This document shows positions 1 to 8,512 of a stretch of 37,700 bases of DNA, piece by piece. The DNA comes from Actinomycetes bacterium (lineage in GTDB: Bacteria; Actinomycetota; Acidimicrobiia; Acidimicrobiales; Palsa-688). The DNA is taken from positions 1 to 37,700 of the forward strand of contig JAKBAX010000006.1 in the NCBI GenBank assembly GCA_021808785.1. Direction: 5' to 3'. The notes beneath the pieces were generated by a model that made no database searches, was not told where the DNA came from, and worked only from the letters and a program-made list of their open reading frames with translations. The position numbers were made by a program, and so were the translations under genes. The first letter of the stretch is position 1; every line of letters starts with the position of its first letter.

Positions 1-222
1 GACGGTAACTGGGTCTGGGCCTTCGTGCTGGAGCCGGGAGTCGCCGGAACCCGACCGATCAGCCGCAACCGCATCGCCACCCCCGATGCCTCGATCGCCC
101 TACGGTTGTCCAACCGCCGGGTGATGGAGCCCGGCAGCCTCATCATGGAGCGCAAGATGCTCCTCGGAATCAAAGAGCGCTCCGAACGGCTGGCTCGGGC
201 GCCGTCGGACGGCCGCGCCTGA
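1..222 (+). CDS. C-terminal end of an SRPBCC-like protein (partial)
   Basis: An open frame enters from the left edge and stops at 222, so only the last 73 residues are visible. It begins with a WVWAF strand, then SRNRI, and ends in a helix around MEPGSLIMERKMLLGIK. This layout, a beta strand followed by a long C-terminal helix with a conserved MERKML segment, resembles the end of actinobacterial polyketide-cyclase/SRPBCC-fold proteins of unknown ligand. The family is recalled from pattern, so the call is moderate. The next gene starts about 235 bases away and nothing recognisable lies between them. Confidence 0.5.
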   Translation, partial: DGNWVWAFVLEPGVAGTRPISRNRIATPDASIALRLSNRRVMEPGSLIMERKMLLGIKERSERLARAPSDGRA

Positions 223-457
223 GTCACACGGGGCCGAGCTTCGGGGCGTCCAGCAGTTCGGAGAGGGCTGGCCGGCAGGGGGGCCGAGCGAATCGCCAAG
301 GCGATGGCGAAGAGAACCCGCCGCTCGTCGGGTCCTGCTCCTTCCTTCCCCCTTCGCCCCACCTCGGCGGCACTGGGGTCATTCGTCGAGCCAAGCTTCG
401 CCCCCCGCCGCACGAATAGGGGGACCACAGGGCCGGGCGGGGCCGGTACCTTGATGG

Positions 458-1954
458 TTGCCAATGCTAAGTGTCACTGATTCCACCCGAGCGGCCGCCG
501 GGCCACCCCGCATGGATCAACGTTTCGCGGTCAGCGCGGTCTACGTGGGGGCCCTGTTCCTCAGCATCTTGGACGTGACCATCGTCAACGTGGCCATCCC
601 CACCATCGGCCGGGACTTCCACACCTCGGCGGCGTCGGTCGATGTGGTGGTGATCGGGTTCCTGGTGAGCCTGGCCGTGTTCATACCGGCGTCGGGCTGG
701 ATCGGCGACCGTTTCGGCGGCAAGCGCACCCTCCTCGCCGCCGTCGCCATCTTCACGGTGGCCTCGGCCATGTGCGGGGTGGCCACCAGCCTGGGCGAGC
801 TGGTCGTGTTCCGGATCATCCAGGGCGTCGGCGGCGGGATGCTCACGCCGGTGGGCATGGCCATGCTCTACCGCACCTTCCCGCCCGCCGAGAGGATCCG
901 CCTGGCCGGGATCCTGATGGTCCCCACCGCCCTTGCTCCGGCCCTCGGACCGGTCCTCGGCGGCCTGCTGGTGACCGACCTGTCGTGGCGGTGGGTCTTC
1001 TTCGTCAACCTGCCCATCGGCGTGGCGGCCGTGATCTTCGGGGCGTTGTTCGTGGCCGAGCAGCGGGAGCAGAAGCCGGGCCGGTTCGACCTGTGGGGTT
1101 TCGTGCTCGCCGGCGCCGGGCTCGGGGCGCTCATGTACGGTGTGTCGGAGGGGCCGTCCCGGGGTTGGGGATCGACTCCCGTGCTCACCACGGTGGTGGC
1201 CGGGGTGTTGCTCCTCGCCGTCATGGTGCGTGTGGAGATGTTCGTCGCTCAGCCCATGGTCAACCTGAGGTTGTTCCGCGACCGGCTGTTCCGGGCCAGC
1301 AACGTCGTGGTGGTCATCACCATGACCGGCTTCTTCGGGGTGCTGTACCTCGTGCCGCTGTACTACCAGGACGCCCGGGGCCTCTCGGCGCTCAACTCGG
1401 GTCTGAGCACCTTCCCTGAAGCCATCGGCGTGCTCATCGGAGCACAGCTCGTCAGCCGCTACCTGTACCCGACCGTCGGGCCCCGGCGGCTCATGGCCGC
1501 CGGGCTGCTCGGTGTCACCGCGGTCACTGCGGGCATGGCTGCCGCCAGCGGCCCCCACTCCGACCTGTGGTACCTGAGGGTGCTGATGTTCGCGCTCGGC
1601 TTCTTCATCCCCTACGTCATGGTCAGCATGCAGGCCGCGGCCTTCGCCACCATCTCGTCAGAGTCGACCGGGCGGGCCTCGACCCTGTTCAACGCCAACC
1701 GCCAACTCGGCGGGGCGGTCGGCGTCGCCCTGCTCAGCTCGGTCCTCGCCGCCATCGGCCCGACCCGGCGGGCGGGCGGCCACCTCGTCGCCCACGTCGC
1801 CGCCTACCAGGGGGCCTTCCTCGTCGCCGCGGCCGTGGCGCTGGTCGGGTCGGTGACCACCCTTGCGATGGTGCGCGACGCCGACGCAGCCTCGACCATG
1901 GTGCGGCGTCGCAAACCCGCCGGCGCCTCCCAGCGGGCCGAGGTCGCAGCCTGA
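458..1954 (+). CDS. DHA2-family MFS drug exporter (EmrB/QacA type)
   Basis: A 498-residue integral membrane protein with the length and motifs of 14-helix proton-driven multidrug exporters. Visible motifs are LDVTIVNVAIPTI in helix 1 (about 38-50), GDRFGGKR after helix 2 (about 83-90), RIIQGVGGGM in helix 4 and the antiporter motif around ALGPVLGG in helix 5, followed by SWRWVFFVNLP. It should sit in the cytoplasmic membrane and export hydrophobic or cationic compounds; the substrate cannot be told. The longest frame starts with TTG at 458, but ATG at 464 or ATG at 512 just before the first helix could also be the start. It stands alone, with no TetR or MarR gene next to it. Confidence 0.93.
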   Translation: MPMLSVTDSTRAAAGPPRMDQRFAVSAVYVGALFLSILDVTIVNVAIPTIGRDFHTSAASVDVVVIGFLVSLAVFIPASGWIGDRFGGKRTLLAAVAIFTVASAMCGVATSLGELVVFRIIQGVGGGMLTPVGMAMLYRTFPPAERIRLAGILMVPTALAPALGPVLGGLLVTDLSWRWVFFVNLPIGVAAVIFGALFVAEQREQKPGRFDLWGFVLAGAGLGALMYGVSEGPSRGWGSTPVLTTVVAGVLLLAVMVRVEMFVAQPMVNLRLFRDRLFRASNVVVVITMTGFFGVLYLVPLYYQDARGLSALNSGLSTFPEAIGVLIGAQLVSRYLYPTVGPRRLMAAGLLGVTAVTAGMAAASGPHSDLWYLRVLMFALGFFIPYVMVSMQAAAFATISSESTGRASTLFNANRQLGGAVGVALLSSVLAAIGPTRRAGGHLVAHVAAYQGAFLVAAAVALVGSVTTLAMVRDADAASTMVRRRKPAGASQRAEVAA

Positions 1955-2144
1955 CCCAGGCCATCGGGGACGCGGCCTGAACCAGCCCGTCGGGGGCGGA
2001 CCCGGACCGGGTCGGCACCGGCGCAGCACCGCTGACTACGCCGGGGTCGATCTGGGTAGGTAGGCGGGGAGGACCTGCGGCGATACGCCGTCTGGGTCGC
2101 GGTCCCCGACACACGCCCATCCCACTCGGCAGTCGGAGTGCTAG

Positions 2145-3102
2145 ATGATTTGCGCGGCGGCCGGATCTCGGGCGTACTACCAGGGTGCGCCGGAGGGGAC
2201 CGAACCTCAGCTGAAGGGAATCGGGGAGCAGGTCGCACTCGGCTTGTTCATCGCCGTCCCGTTGGCCGCAGTGGCGACCGCGGTGCCGTTGGCGTGGGGC
2301 TGGGGGCTGTCGGGCCGAGACGCGCTCATCGCGATCAGCATGTACCTCATCACCGGGCATGGGATCACCGTGGGGTTCCACCGTCATTTCACCCACCGGG
2401 CCTTCACCGCGCCGGGGTGGCTGCGGGCGACGCTGGCGGTCTGCGGGATGATGGCCGTGCAAGGCCCGGTGATCGACTGGGTGGCCGCCCATCGCAGACA
2501 CCACCGCTTCTCCGACCGCACGGGAGACCCCCACTCACCGTGGCGCTACGGGCACAGCTTCACGGGCCTGGCCAAGGGTTTCGGCTACGCCCATCTCGGG
2601 TGGCTGTTCGACCGGCGGCAGGTCACCTCGGCGGAGAAGTTCGCTCCCGACCTGTGCCCGGGATCGGAGCATCCGGCGCCTGTCGAGAGCGTTCCCGGTG
2701 TGGGTGGCCGTGTCGATGCTGCTGCCGCCCCTCGCCGGCGGGCTGTGGTCGTGGTCGTGGCGGGGGGCGGTCACAGCGTTCTTCTGGGGCAGCCTGGTGC
2801 GCGTCGCCGCTTTGCACCACGTCACCTTCGCCATCAACTCGGTGTGCCACCTGGTCGGGCGGACACCGTTCCGGTCCAAGGATCAGAGCCGCAACGTGTG
2901 GTGGCTGGCCCTGCCGTCGATGGGCGAGTCGTGGCACAATTTCCACCACTGCGAACCGACTTCGGCCCGCCACGGGGTCGGCCGTTTCGAGATCGACACC
3001 AGCGCCGGTGTCATCTCGGTGCTCGAGCGCCTGCACTGCATCAGCGATGTGCACTGGCCTGATAACGCCGCCGTCGGCCGCCGCCTCGTAGCGGCCGGCT
3101 GA
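2145..3102 (+). pseudogene. Acyl-CoA/acyl-lipid fatty acid desaturase, split by a +1 frameshift
   Basis: A membrane di-iron desaturase of the SCD/delta-9 type, which introduces a double bond into acyl chains. All three histidine boxes are present: HRHFTH and HRRHH in the first frame, HNFHH in the second. The first frame reads correctly to KFAPDL (about 2650). The family pattern then continues in the +1 frame as RDRSIRRLSRAFPVWVAV and runs to the stop at 3102. One extra G in the GGG run at 2660-2662 explains the break. The start ATG at 2145 has GGAG a few bases upstream. As written it cannot give a full enzyme, because the third box lies out of frame. It is either a recent pseudogene or a sequencing error; everything else about the gene looks healthy. 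Confidence 0.85.
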
Positions 3103-3278
3103 GGACCCCTCTCCCGCCGGGAGCGCCATCCGGCGGCGGCCCGCCCTCGATGTGGACCAATGACCGCAGCGGAATCCGCCGCCCGTCCCAGAGGAATTGC
3201 GGCCTCGGGGGTGTACGATCGACATGTCGTCCATCTCGGGCTGCGGCGCCTCGGCCAGCGAGGAGATCGGCGGTTCCG

Positions 3279-3731
3279 ATGGGAACCAAGCTCAGTACCT
3301 TGTCCGGCGGCCCGGTGGCCGATCTCGTCCCAGGTGACGACCTAGATGTGCGGGTCGTGGTGATCGACGGCTCCGAGGATCGCCGACAGGTCACCGCCCA
3401 CATCGTCGAGCAGGCTGAGGGCGTGACCGTGGTCGGGTACGCGGACGGCCCGGTCCGGGCGCTTGAGGCGGTGGCCCGACTCGGCGCTAATGCAGTGGTG
3501 CTGGAGGTGCAGCTGCCCGTCGCCCAGGGGCTCGACACCATCAGCGCCCTCCGGGACGACTACCCGGCCCTGGTCATCATCGTCTGCTCGTTCCACGGCG
3601 ACGCCGCCACGAAGCGTGCGGCGGCGGCCCGCGGCGCCGACCAGTACCTGCAGAAGCCGCTGAGCCCCCGGGAGCTGAACGCCAGTATCCGGTCCGCCCT
3701 GAAGACGAGGGCCGGGCACCTCGCGTCGTGA
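3279..3731 (+). CDS. Stand-alone receiver-like domain with Glu at the phosphorylation site
   Basis: A 150-residue protein that is essentially one CheY-like receiver fold (about 24-140) after a short leader. Strand 1 VRVVVID carries the acidic pocket (D30, then E33/D34). Strand 3 is NAVVLEVQLP, where the position normally held by the phosphorylated Asp is Glu (E76). The Ser/Thr position is S104 in IVCSFHGD and the invariant Lys is K126 in YLQKPLS. No output domain follows. Glu at this place often mimics the phosphorylated state, so this may be a constitutive or phosphorylation-independent receiver; that is inference. ATG at 3279 was chosen because the longer frame to 3150 adds low-complexity sequence unlike the family. 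No histidine kinase is nearby. Confidence 0.85.
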   Translation: MGTKLSTLSGGPVADLVPGDDLDVRVVVIDGSEDRRQVTAHIVEQAEGVTVVGYADGPVRALEAVARLGANAVVLEVQLPVAQGLDTISALRDDYPALVIIVCSFHGDAATKRAAAARGADQYLQKPLSPRELNASIRSALKTRAGHLAS

Positions 3732-3796
3732 CCTTCGGTCACAGGGACCTCCTACGCTGAGCCGGGTTCCGGCAGCTGGTTGAGGAGGGTGGCGAG

Positions 3797-4378
3797 GTGT
3801 CGACGAGTGGCTTCGAGGTGCACACCACCGCCCACGGTCCCCCCGCCTCGACCCTCCCTGAGTGCCGAGATCGCGGCGCTCAAAAGCGGCGGCGTGCTGG
3901 CGCCGGTGACCATCGTCGTAGCGCCATAGGCCGCGCCGTGCACGCCGTCCTGCAGTCGGTCGATCTCGCCACCGGCGCCGGCCTCGGCGACCTGTGCGCC
4001 GGCCAGGCCGCCGCCGAGGGCGTCCTCGGCCGAGAGGACATCATCGCCGCGCTCTGCCGGTCGGCGCTGGACTCGCCGCTCGTCGCCCAAGCGGCCCGCA
4101 GCGAGCACTGGCGGGAGGTCTACGTCGGCATCCCCTACGGCGAAGGCGTCCAGGGTTACATCGACCTGCTCTACCGCTGCGAGCACGGCCTGGTCATCGT
4201 CGACTACAAGACCGACAGCTGGCGCGACGCGACCGACCTCGACCAGAAGGTGGCCCACTACCGGGTGCAGCTCGACGCCTACCGAACGGCCGTGCGGGAG
4301 ATCACCGGGGAAACCCGGGTGGACGCCAACCTCCTGTTCCTCACCCCCGGGGAGCCGGCGCGAACCGTGCCGGTGTGA
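3797..4378 (+). pseudogene. Deletion scar: AddB-like N-terminus joined to UvrD/AddA-like C-terminal nuclease domain
   Basis: The plus frame ends in a typical C-terminal PD-(D/E)XK nuclease domain of UvrD/AddA-type repair helicases: AIGRAVHAVLQ, then HWREVYV, GYIDLLY, the catalytic-type VDYKTD, the helix KVAHYRVQLDAY and LFLTPG. None of the preceding helicase (usually around 1000 residues) exists. Just upstream, GTG 3797 has a good Shine-Dalgarno (GAGGAGG) and begins EVHTTAHGPPAST. After a +1 shift near 3855 the sequence continues LSAEIAALKSGGVLAPVTIVVAP to a stop at 3927. That resembles the first ~40 residues of AddB/AdnA-type helicase-nucleases. The two halves meet near 3915-3925. An internal deletion in an adjacent AddB-AddA-like pair would explain this. 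The nuclease half is clear; the AddB assignment is recalled pattern. Confidence 0.7.
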
Positions 4379-4480
4379 TCAGACGCGGCGTGCCGGCCGG
4401 GCTGGTCCAACTGTCTCACCCGGTCGCTACTTTGGTTCCGAAGGGAGCGTGACCAGTGTCGAACTGTGCTGAGTGGGCTG

Positions 4481-5122
4481 ATGGAACGAAGTAGGGACAC
4501 CGACTGGGATTACGGGCCGCTGGAGCGGGCCTTCGCGCTCGCCGCCCGCACCCATCAGGGCACCCCGCGCAAAGGCTCGGACATCCCCTACCTCAGCCAC
4601 CCGATGGCCGTTTCGTCGCTCGTGATGGTCCACGGGGGAAACGCCACCGAGGCCGCGGCCGGCCTATTGCACGACGTGGTCGAGGACGGCGGCGGGGCGC
4701 CCCGGCTCGACGAGATTGCCGAGCAGTGCGGCGCGGCCGTCGCCGACATCGTCAGGGCCTGCTCGGACAGCGTGGTCGACACCACCGCCGGCGGGGAGAA
4801 GCCTCCCTGGGAGCAGCGCAAGCGGTCCTACATCGATCATCTCCGGTCACCCGGGGTGACCCCCGGCGCGGTGCTGGTCTCGGCCTGCGACAAGCTTCAC
4901 AACCTCACGGCTATCGCCGACGACTACGAAGAGGTCGGCGAGGTCCTGTGGACCAGGTTCAAGACCGGCTGGCCCGGACAGCACTGGTACTACCAGGAGC
5001 TCCTCGAATGCTTCCGGGCTTCCAACGACCCACGGGTGGCCGGCGTCGCCGCTCGGATCCGGGCCCAGATGGACCGTCTCGAAGCTTCGGTCCCGGATCG
5101 GGAGCGCTTCGGGGAGGGGTGA
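4481..5122 (+). CDS. HD-domain hydrolase related to small alarmone hydrolases
   Basis: A 213-residue protein with the RelA/SpoT-like HD hydrolase arrangement: an early helix with H25 (AARTHQG), YLSHPMAV (H40), LLHDVVED (H64-D65, the HD dyad) and DKLHNLTAIADDY near residue 140, where Asp and Asn complete the metal and nucleotide site. No synthetase or TGS domain follows. The layout therefore matches Mesh1/SAH-type proteins, which hydrolyse ppGpp or related nucleotides; activity on alarmones is inferred from the family. An in-frame GTG at 4466 is an alternative start; ATG 4481 is preferred because conserved sequence begins just after it. It is a free-standing gene downstream of the helicase scar. 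Confidence 0.85.
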   Translation: MERSRDTDWDYGPLERAFALAARTHQGTPRKGSDIPYLSHPMAVSSLVMVHGGNATEAAAGLLHDVVEDGGGAPRLDEIAEQCGAAVADIVRACSDSVVDTTAGGEKPPWEQRKRSYIDHLRSPGVTPGAVLVSACDKLHNLTAIADDYEEVGEVLWTRFKTGWPGQHWYYQELLECFRASNDPRVAGVAARIRAQMDRLEASVPDRERFGEG

Positions 5123-5211
5123 CCCATCGGACGAGCACACGGGGCGGACCAGTACTGGGGAAGGGAGGGGCGAGGAGGAGCGGCTCCCGGAGGCAGCGGC
5201 GCGGAGGCGGG

Positions 5212-5589
5212 TCAGCGCCCGATCGGCGGGGGCGGCTGGCCACCGTCGCGGGTGGCGAAGCGGCCCAGTCCGAAGCAGCCGGCGTAGTCCGGTGGGTCGG
5301 CGCCCTCGGCCAGGTCGGCGAGCAGCTCGCCCATGAGCGCGGAGAACCTGAAGCCCTCCCCCGAGTCCCCGCAGGCGACCAGGACCCGTCCCCCCGCCAC
5401 CCGGTCGATCACGAAGCGCCCGTCGGGGCTGGTCGTCCAGCAGCAGACCTGAGAACCGGTGGGGACCGCGTCCCAATCGAATGACTCGTCTACCCGGCGG
5501 CCGATCTCGGTAGTGACAGCAGGGTCGGCGCGGCGGTCGGTGTCGCCGTCGGAGAACGTCCGCAGGGCCCGGTCCAGGCCGATCTTGTG
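5212..5589 (-). pseudogene. C-terminal fragment of a sarcosine-oxidase-like FAD oxidoreductase
   Basis: On the minus strand, 125 codons from an in-frame stop at 5590-5592 down to the stop at 5212 read as the last third of a monomeric sarcosine/N-methyl amino acid oxidase-type flavoprotein. Visible are HKIGLDR, a spaced DPAVTTEIGRRV helix, VCCWTTSPDGRFVIDR and then RVLVACGDSGEGFRFSALMGELLADLAEG, the FAD-contacting end of the DAO fold. The N-terminal dinucleotide-binding half (GxGxxG) is absent upstream, where the YeiH-type gene begins instead. It is a truncated relic. The fragment keeps the normal end of the family, so the loss was at its 5' side. Confidence 0.62.
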
Positions 5590-5671
5590 TCAGCCTGGGG
5601 TTGCCACCTGGGGTAGGGCCGGTCAGCCATCTGCACGAACGCGTCGGGGGTCCGTGGCAGCGCGGGTGAGC

Positions 5672-6754
5672 TCAGATGGAACCGGTAGCCGTCTGGAGTA
5701 GCAGGCTGGTCCCACCCACGGTGGCCCACAAGATCGCTCCGAGGAGCAGCGGTCGGGCGCCGGCCGACCGGATGCGGTCGAGCCTGGTCGACAAACCGAT
5801 GGCGGCCAGGGCGGCGGTGATCATCCAGGTGGCCACGTCGGCCAGGCCCGGGTGCCAGCTGTTGGGGACAAGGCCTGCGGTGTCGAGCGCGACGGCGGCC
5901 ACGAAACCCATCACGAAGAGCGGAAGCAGCCGCCTCAGTAGCGACCGGGTGCCGGACACCACCGGCGACGTATCGGGGTCTGCCTTCCGCCATCCCCGCA
6001 GCACCGCTAGGCCGAGCCCGATCGGGATGATGGCCAGGGTTCGGCTCAACTTCACCACGACGGCGTAGGAAGCAGAGGCGTGGCCGTAGACGGTGGACGC
6101 GGCGACTACGGAGGACACGTCGTTGATCGCCGTGCCGGCCCACAGACCAAAGGCGTGCTGGGACAGTCCGAGGGCGTGGCCAAGGGATGGGTAGGCCAGC
6201 ACGGCGACGATGTTGAAAGTGAAGATGGTGGCGACCGCGTAACTGACGTCGGCCTCGTCGGCGCCGATGACGGCGTCGGTGGCGGCGATGGCCGACGCCC
6301 CACAGATGGCGGTGCCCACGCCCACCAGGGTCGTGACATCGCCAGGCAGCCGCAGGACCCGGCCGGCAGCCCACGCCACACCCAGGGCGATCACCAGCGT
6401 GCCCACCAGCACCGGGAGCGAGCGCTCGCCGGTCGAGAGCACCTGGTGGAACGAGAGGCCCAGGCCGAGGACCATGATCGAGGCCTGCAGGACCTTCTTG
6501 CCGGTGAAGGCCAGACCGGGCTGATAGCGGTCCGACGGGGGGCGCAGCGCGGCGACGACGATCCCGATCACGATGGCGATGACCGGCGCCCCGACGACCG
6601 GGGCCACGCCACCGGCCACGGTGGCCACCGAGGCGACCGCAACGGCCGCCGCCACTCCGGGGACAAGCGAGCGAACCCGGCCGGCCCGGGTGATGGGCCG
6701 CGGTGATGGCAGGCCGACGAGAGGAGCGGTCCCTGATTCTTCGATGGTGGGCAC
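5672..6754 (-). CDS. YeiH-family (UPF0324) putative sulfate/anion exporter
   Basis: A 360-residue protein with about ten membrane segments and the signatures of the YeiH/UPF0324 family: FTGKKVLQASIMVLGLGLS, then VGTAICGASAIAA and GTAINDVSSVVAA, two repeated elements typical of the fold. It is a cytoplasmic-membrane transporter. The family has been linked to sulfonate/taurine-derived sulfite or sulfate export, but transport here is unproven. The divergent LysR gene, starting 83 bases away, is the usual partner and likely regulator. The C-terminal end lies close to the flavoprotein relic on the same strand. Confidence 0.92.
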   Translation of the reverse strand: MPTIEESGTAPLVGLPSPRPITRAGRVRSLVPGVAAAVAVASVATVAGGVAPVVGAPVIAIVIGIVVAALRPPSDRYQPGLAFTGKKVLQASIMVLGLGLSFHQVLSTGERSLPVLVGTLVIALGVAWAAGRVLRLPGDVTTLVGVGTAICGASAIAATDAVIGADEADVSYAVATIFTFNIVAVLAYPSLGHALGLSQHAFGLWAGTAINDVSSVVAASTVYGHASASYAVVVKLSRTLAIIPIGLGLAVLRGWRKADPDTSPVVSGTRSLLRRLLPLFVMGFVAAVALDTAGLVPNSWHPGLADVATWMITAALAAIGLSTRLDRIRSAGARPLLLGAILWATVGGTSLLLQTATGSI

Positions 6755-6823
6755 AGTGCCTCCTTCCGCTCTCAGAGTCGGGCCTTCGCCGACCGGCGCG
6801 TTCCCCCCGTTCCCATGCCCTGT

Positions 6824-6829
6824 TATAAG
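6824..6829 (+). promoter_or_regulatory. -10-like TATAAG close to the LysR start codon
   Basis: TATAAG stands out in a GC-rich intergenic spacer only eight bases before the ATG of the LysR gene. No Shine-Dalgarno is visible there, so a leaderless or nearly leaderless mRNA is possible, as is common in actinomycetes. There is no clear -35 box. LysR autoregulation from the shared 83-base divergent region would be expected. Confidence 0.3.
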
Positions 6830-6837
6830 GTTGACTG

Positions 6838-7746
6838 ATGCCTCTGCCGGAGCCGGTCCCGGACCTAGGGGCGTTAGATCTCCTCGTCACCGTCGGCGAG
6901 CTCGGGTCGATCAGCGCCGCGGCCGAGGCCCACGGGGTCACGCAGCCGGCGGCGAGCATGCGGCTGCGCCAGCTGGAACGTGTCCTCGGGCTGCAGCTGC
7001 TCGAGCGGGTCCGAACGGGGTCGCGTCTCACCCCCGCGGGTGCCGCCACCGCGGAATGGGCCGGGGCGGTGTTGCGCGAGATGCGGGCACTCCTCGGGGG
7101 CGCGGACGCCCTGCGCCGCGACCAGCGCTCCCATCTCCGTCTTGCTGCCAGCCTCACCGTGGCCGAGTACCTGATTCCGGGGTGGCTCCGCCACCTGGCC
7201 GACGACCTGCCCGGCGTCGGCGTGGCCCTCGAGATGGGTAACACCGCCCACGTGGCGGACATGGTGAGCTGCGACCGAGTCGAGCTGGGTTTCATCGAAG
7301 GACCGCGGCCACCCGGTCGGCTGCGCTCCCGTGACCTGCGGCCCGACGAGCTGGTCATCGTCGTCGGTCGCGGCCATCCGTGGGCCCGTCGACGCCGGCC
7401 GGTCACGCCGGCCGAGGTGGCCGCCACCCCACTGCTCGCGCGCGAGCCCGGCTCGGGCACGAGGGATGTCCTGGCGGCCGCGCTGGCCGAGCACGGACTG
7501 CAGATGCGGACTTCGATGGAGCTCGGCTCGACCACGGCCATCAAGGCGGCGGTGGCCGGCGGTGGATCGCCGGCGGTCCTTTCTGCACTGTCGGTCGGCG
7601 TTGAGCTGCGGGCCGGGCAGTTGCAGCAGGTGGCCTGCACTGGCCTCCACCTCGAACGGACCATCCGGGCCATCTGGGCAGGTGGCCGCACGCTTTCGGC
7701 TCCGGCGGCCCGGCTGGTGGCCATCGCCCGCGCTCAGGCGCCGTAG
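6838..7746 (+). CDS. LysR-family transcriptional regulator, divergent from the YeiH-type gene
   Basis: A 302-residue protein of standard LysR length. The N-terminal winged helix-turn-helix (about 9-68) includes LVTVGELGSISAAAEAHGVTQPAASMRLRQLERVLG and the wing around LTPAG. A type 2 periplasmic-binding-like effector domain follows from about 95 (LRLAASLTVAEYLIPGW). It reads divergently from the YeiH-type transporter and most likely controls it from the shared spacer. YeiH genes paired with LysR regulators often respond to sulfur or nitrogen metabolites, but the effector here is unknown. Confidence 0.95.
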   Translation: MPLPEPVPDLGALDLLVTVGELGSISAAAEAHGVTQPAASMRLRQLERVLGLQLLERVRTGSRLTPAGAATAEWAGAVLREMRALLGGADALRRDQRSHLRLAASLTVAEYLIPGWLRHLADDLPGVGVALEMGNTAHVADMVSCDRVELGFIEGPRPPGRLRSRDLRPDELVIVVGRGHPWARRRRPVTPAEVAATPLLAREPGSGTRDVLAAALAEHGLQMRTSMELGSTTAIKAAVAGGGSPAVLSALSVGVELRAGQLQQVACTGLHLERTIRAIWAGGRTLSAPAARLVAIARAQAP

Positions 7747-7816
7747 CCCGCCGGGGGGGAATCCTTTGGAGAGGCGTGGCCGCCCTGCTCGCCCGTCGCC
7801 GGCGCGATCATGTGGG

Positions 7817-8179
7817 ATGCTCGTGATTGACGCCGCCAACGTGGTTGGCTCTCGCCCAACCGGTTGGTGGCGCGATCGGGCGGGTGCAGCGGGAGTCTTC
7901 ACCCAACGAGTGCGGGCGACAGTGGCCGCCGGCCGCCTCGAGCCAAACGTTCTGATCGTGCTGGAGGGACGAGCCCGAGCAGGAGCAGTGGAAGCAGACG
8001 TGGACGGAGTCAAAGTCGTGCATGCGCCGGGGGCGGGCGACGACACGATCGCGGCCATTGCGGAGAACCAACGTGACGTGGTCGTAGTCACCGCCGATCG
8101 AGAGTTGTCCCAAAGGGTGCGATCTTTGAATGCAGAGGTTGTCGGGCCAAGTTGGCTGATCGACCAACTCGACTACTAG
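7817..8179 (+). CDS. Small NYN/PIN-like domain protein
   Basis: A 120-residue protein that begins MLVIDAANVVGSRPTGWWRD, where the early Asp and Asn resemble the acidic start of NYN/PIN-fold nucleases. Further acidic positions follow in HAPGAGDDTIAAIA and VVVVTADRELSQRV, with an end GPSWLIDQL. These spaced Asp residues fit a metal-dependent RNase fold. The same short family is common in actinomycetes and has no assigned role. ATG 7817 was chosen because the conserved fold starts at once; a longer frame reads into the LysR gene and is spurious. The base composition is a little less GC-rich than the neighbours. Function is not established. Confidence 0.72.
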   Translation: MLVIDAANVVGSRPTGWWRDRAGAAGVFTQRVRATVAAGRLEPNVLIVLEGRARAGAVEADVDGVKVVHAPGAGDDTIAAIAENQRDVVVVTADRELSQRVRSLNAEVVGPSWLIDQLDY

Positions 8180-8333
8180 ATCTGCGGAGCAGCACCGGAA
8201 CGGGTACAACCGCCGGCTGCCCCGGCGTTTGAGGCAATACCGGCTGGAACGTTCGGGGGCGCTCCAGCCGAGCATTTTGAGACATGGTTCTCCGAAAGCG
8301 ACTATTACAAAGGGCCGATCCAACGACAAGGAG

Positions 8334-8502
8334 GCCGTGAAGGAGCTGCCCGAAGCCCGACAGGAAGTGGCTGCAGGGGATTTTGTTCGCGGAGTCGACG
8401 CCGTTCGCAAGCTCCGTGGCCGTTGACGCTGATCCATACGACCTCCTCGTCGGCGTAGAAACACGAACAAGAACAGGGAAGGCGGTCACCCCCGCACCCT
8501 GA
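8334..8502 (+). pseudogene. Possible relic of a type II antitoxin-toxin pair
   Basis: An open stretch ending at 8426 (KELPEARQEVAAGDFVRGVDAVRKLRGR split over two helices) resembles the C-terminus of Phd-type antitoxins. Overlapping its stop, GTG 8415 opens a second frame reading VAVDADPYDLLVGVE, similar to the start of RelE-type toxins, which stops at 8502 after only 29 codons. The overlap of an antitoxin end with a toxin start is the normal arrangement, but both genes are truncated: the antitoxin lacks its DNA-binding half and the toxin its body. The similarity is short and recalled, so this is a tentative call. Confidence 0.35.
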
Positions 8503-8512
8503 CCGTGGATGG

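Noticed and set aside
467-1558. Long minus-strand open frame antisense to the DHA2 exporter
   Set aside because: His/Gly/Arg-rich low-complexity translation typical of a shadow frame in GC-rich DNA; the plus strand encodes a complete known family.
3752-4258. Minus-strand frame opposite the nuclease-domain relic
   Set aside because: It reads smoothly, but the plus strand carries recognisable PD-(D/E)XK motifs and correct Shine-Dalgarno; the reverse frame has no family features.
5490-7724. 744-codon minus-strand frame across the YeiH and LysR genes
   Set aside because: It covers two well-supported genes in other frames, and its translation is Arg/Ser/Pro-rich without domains.
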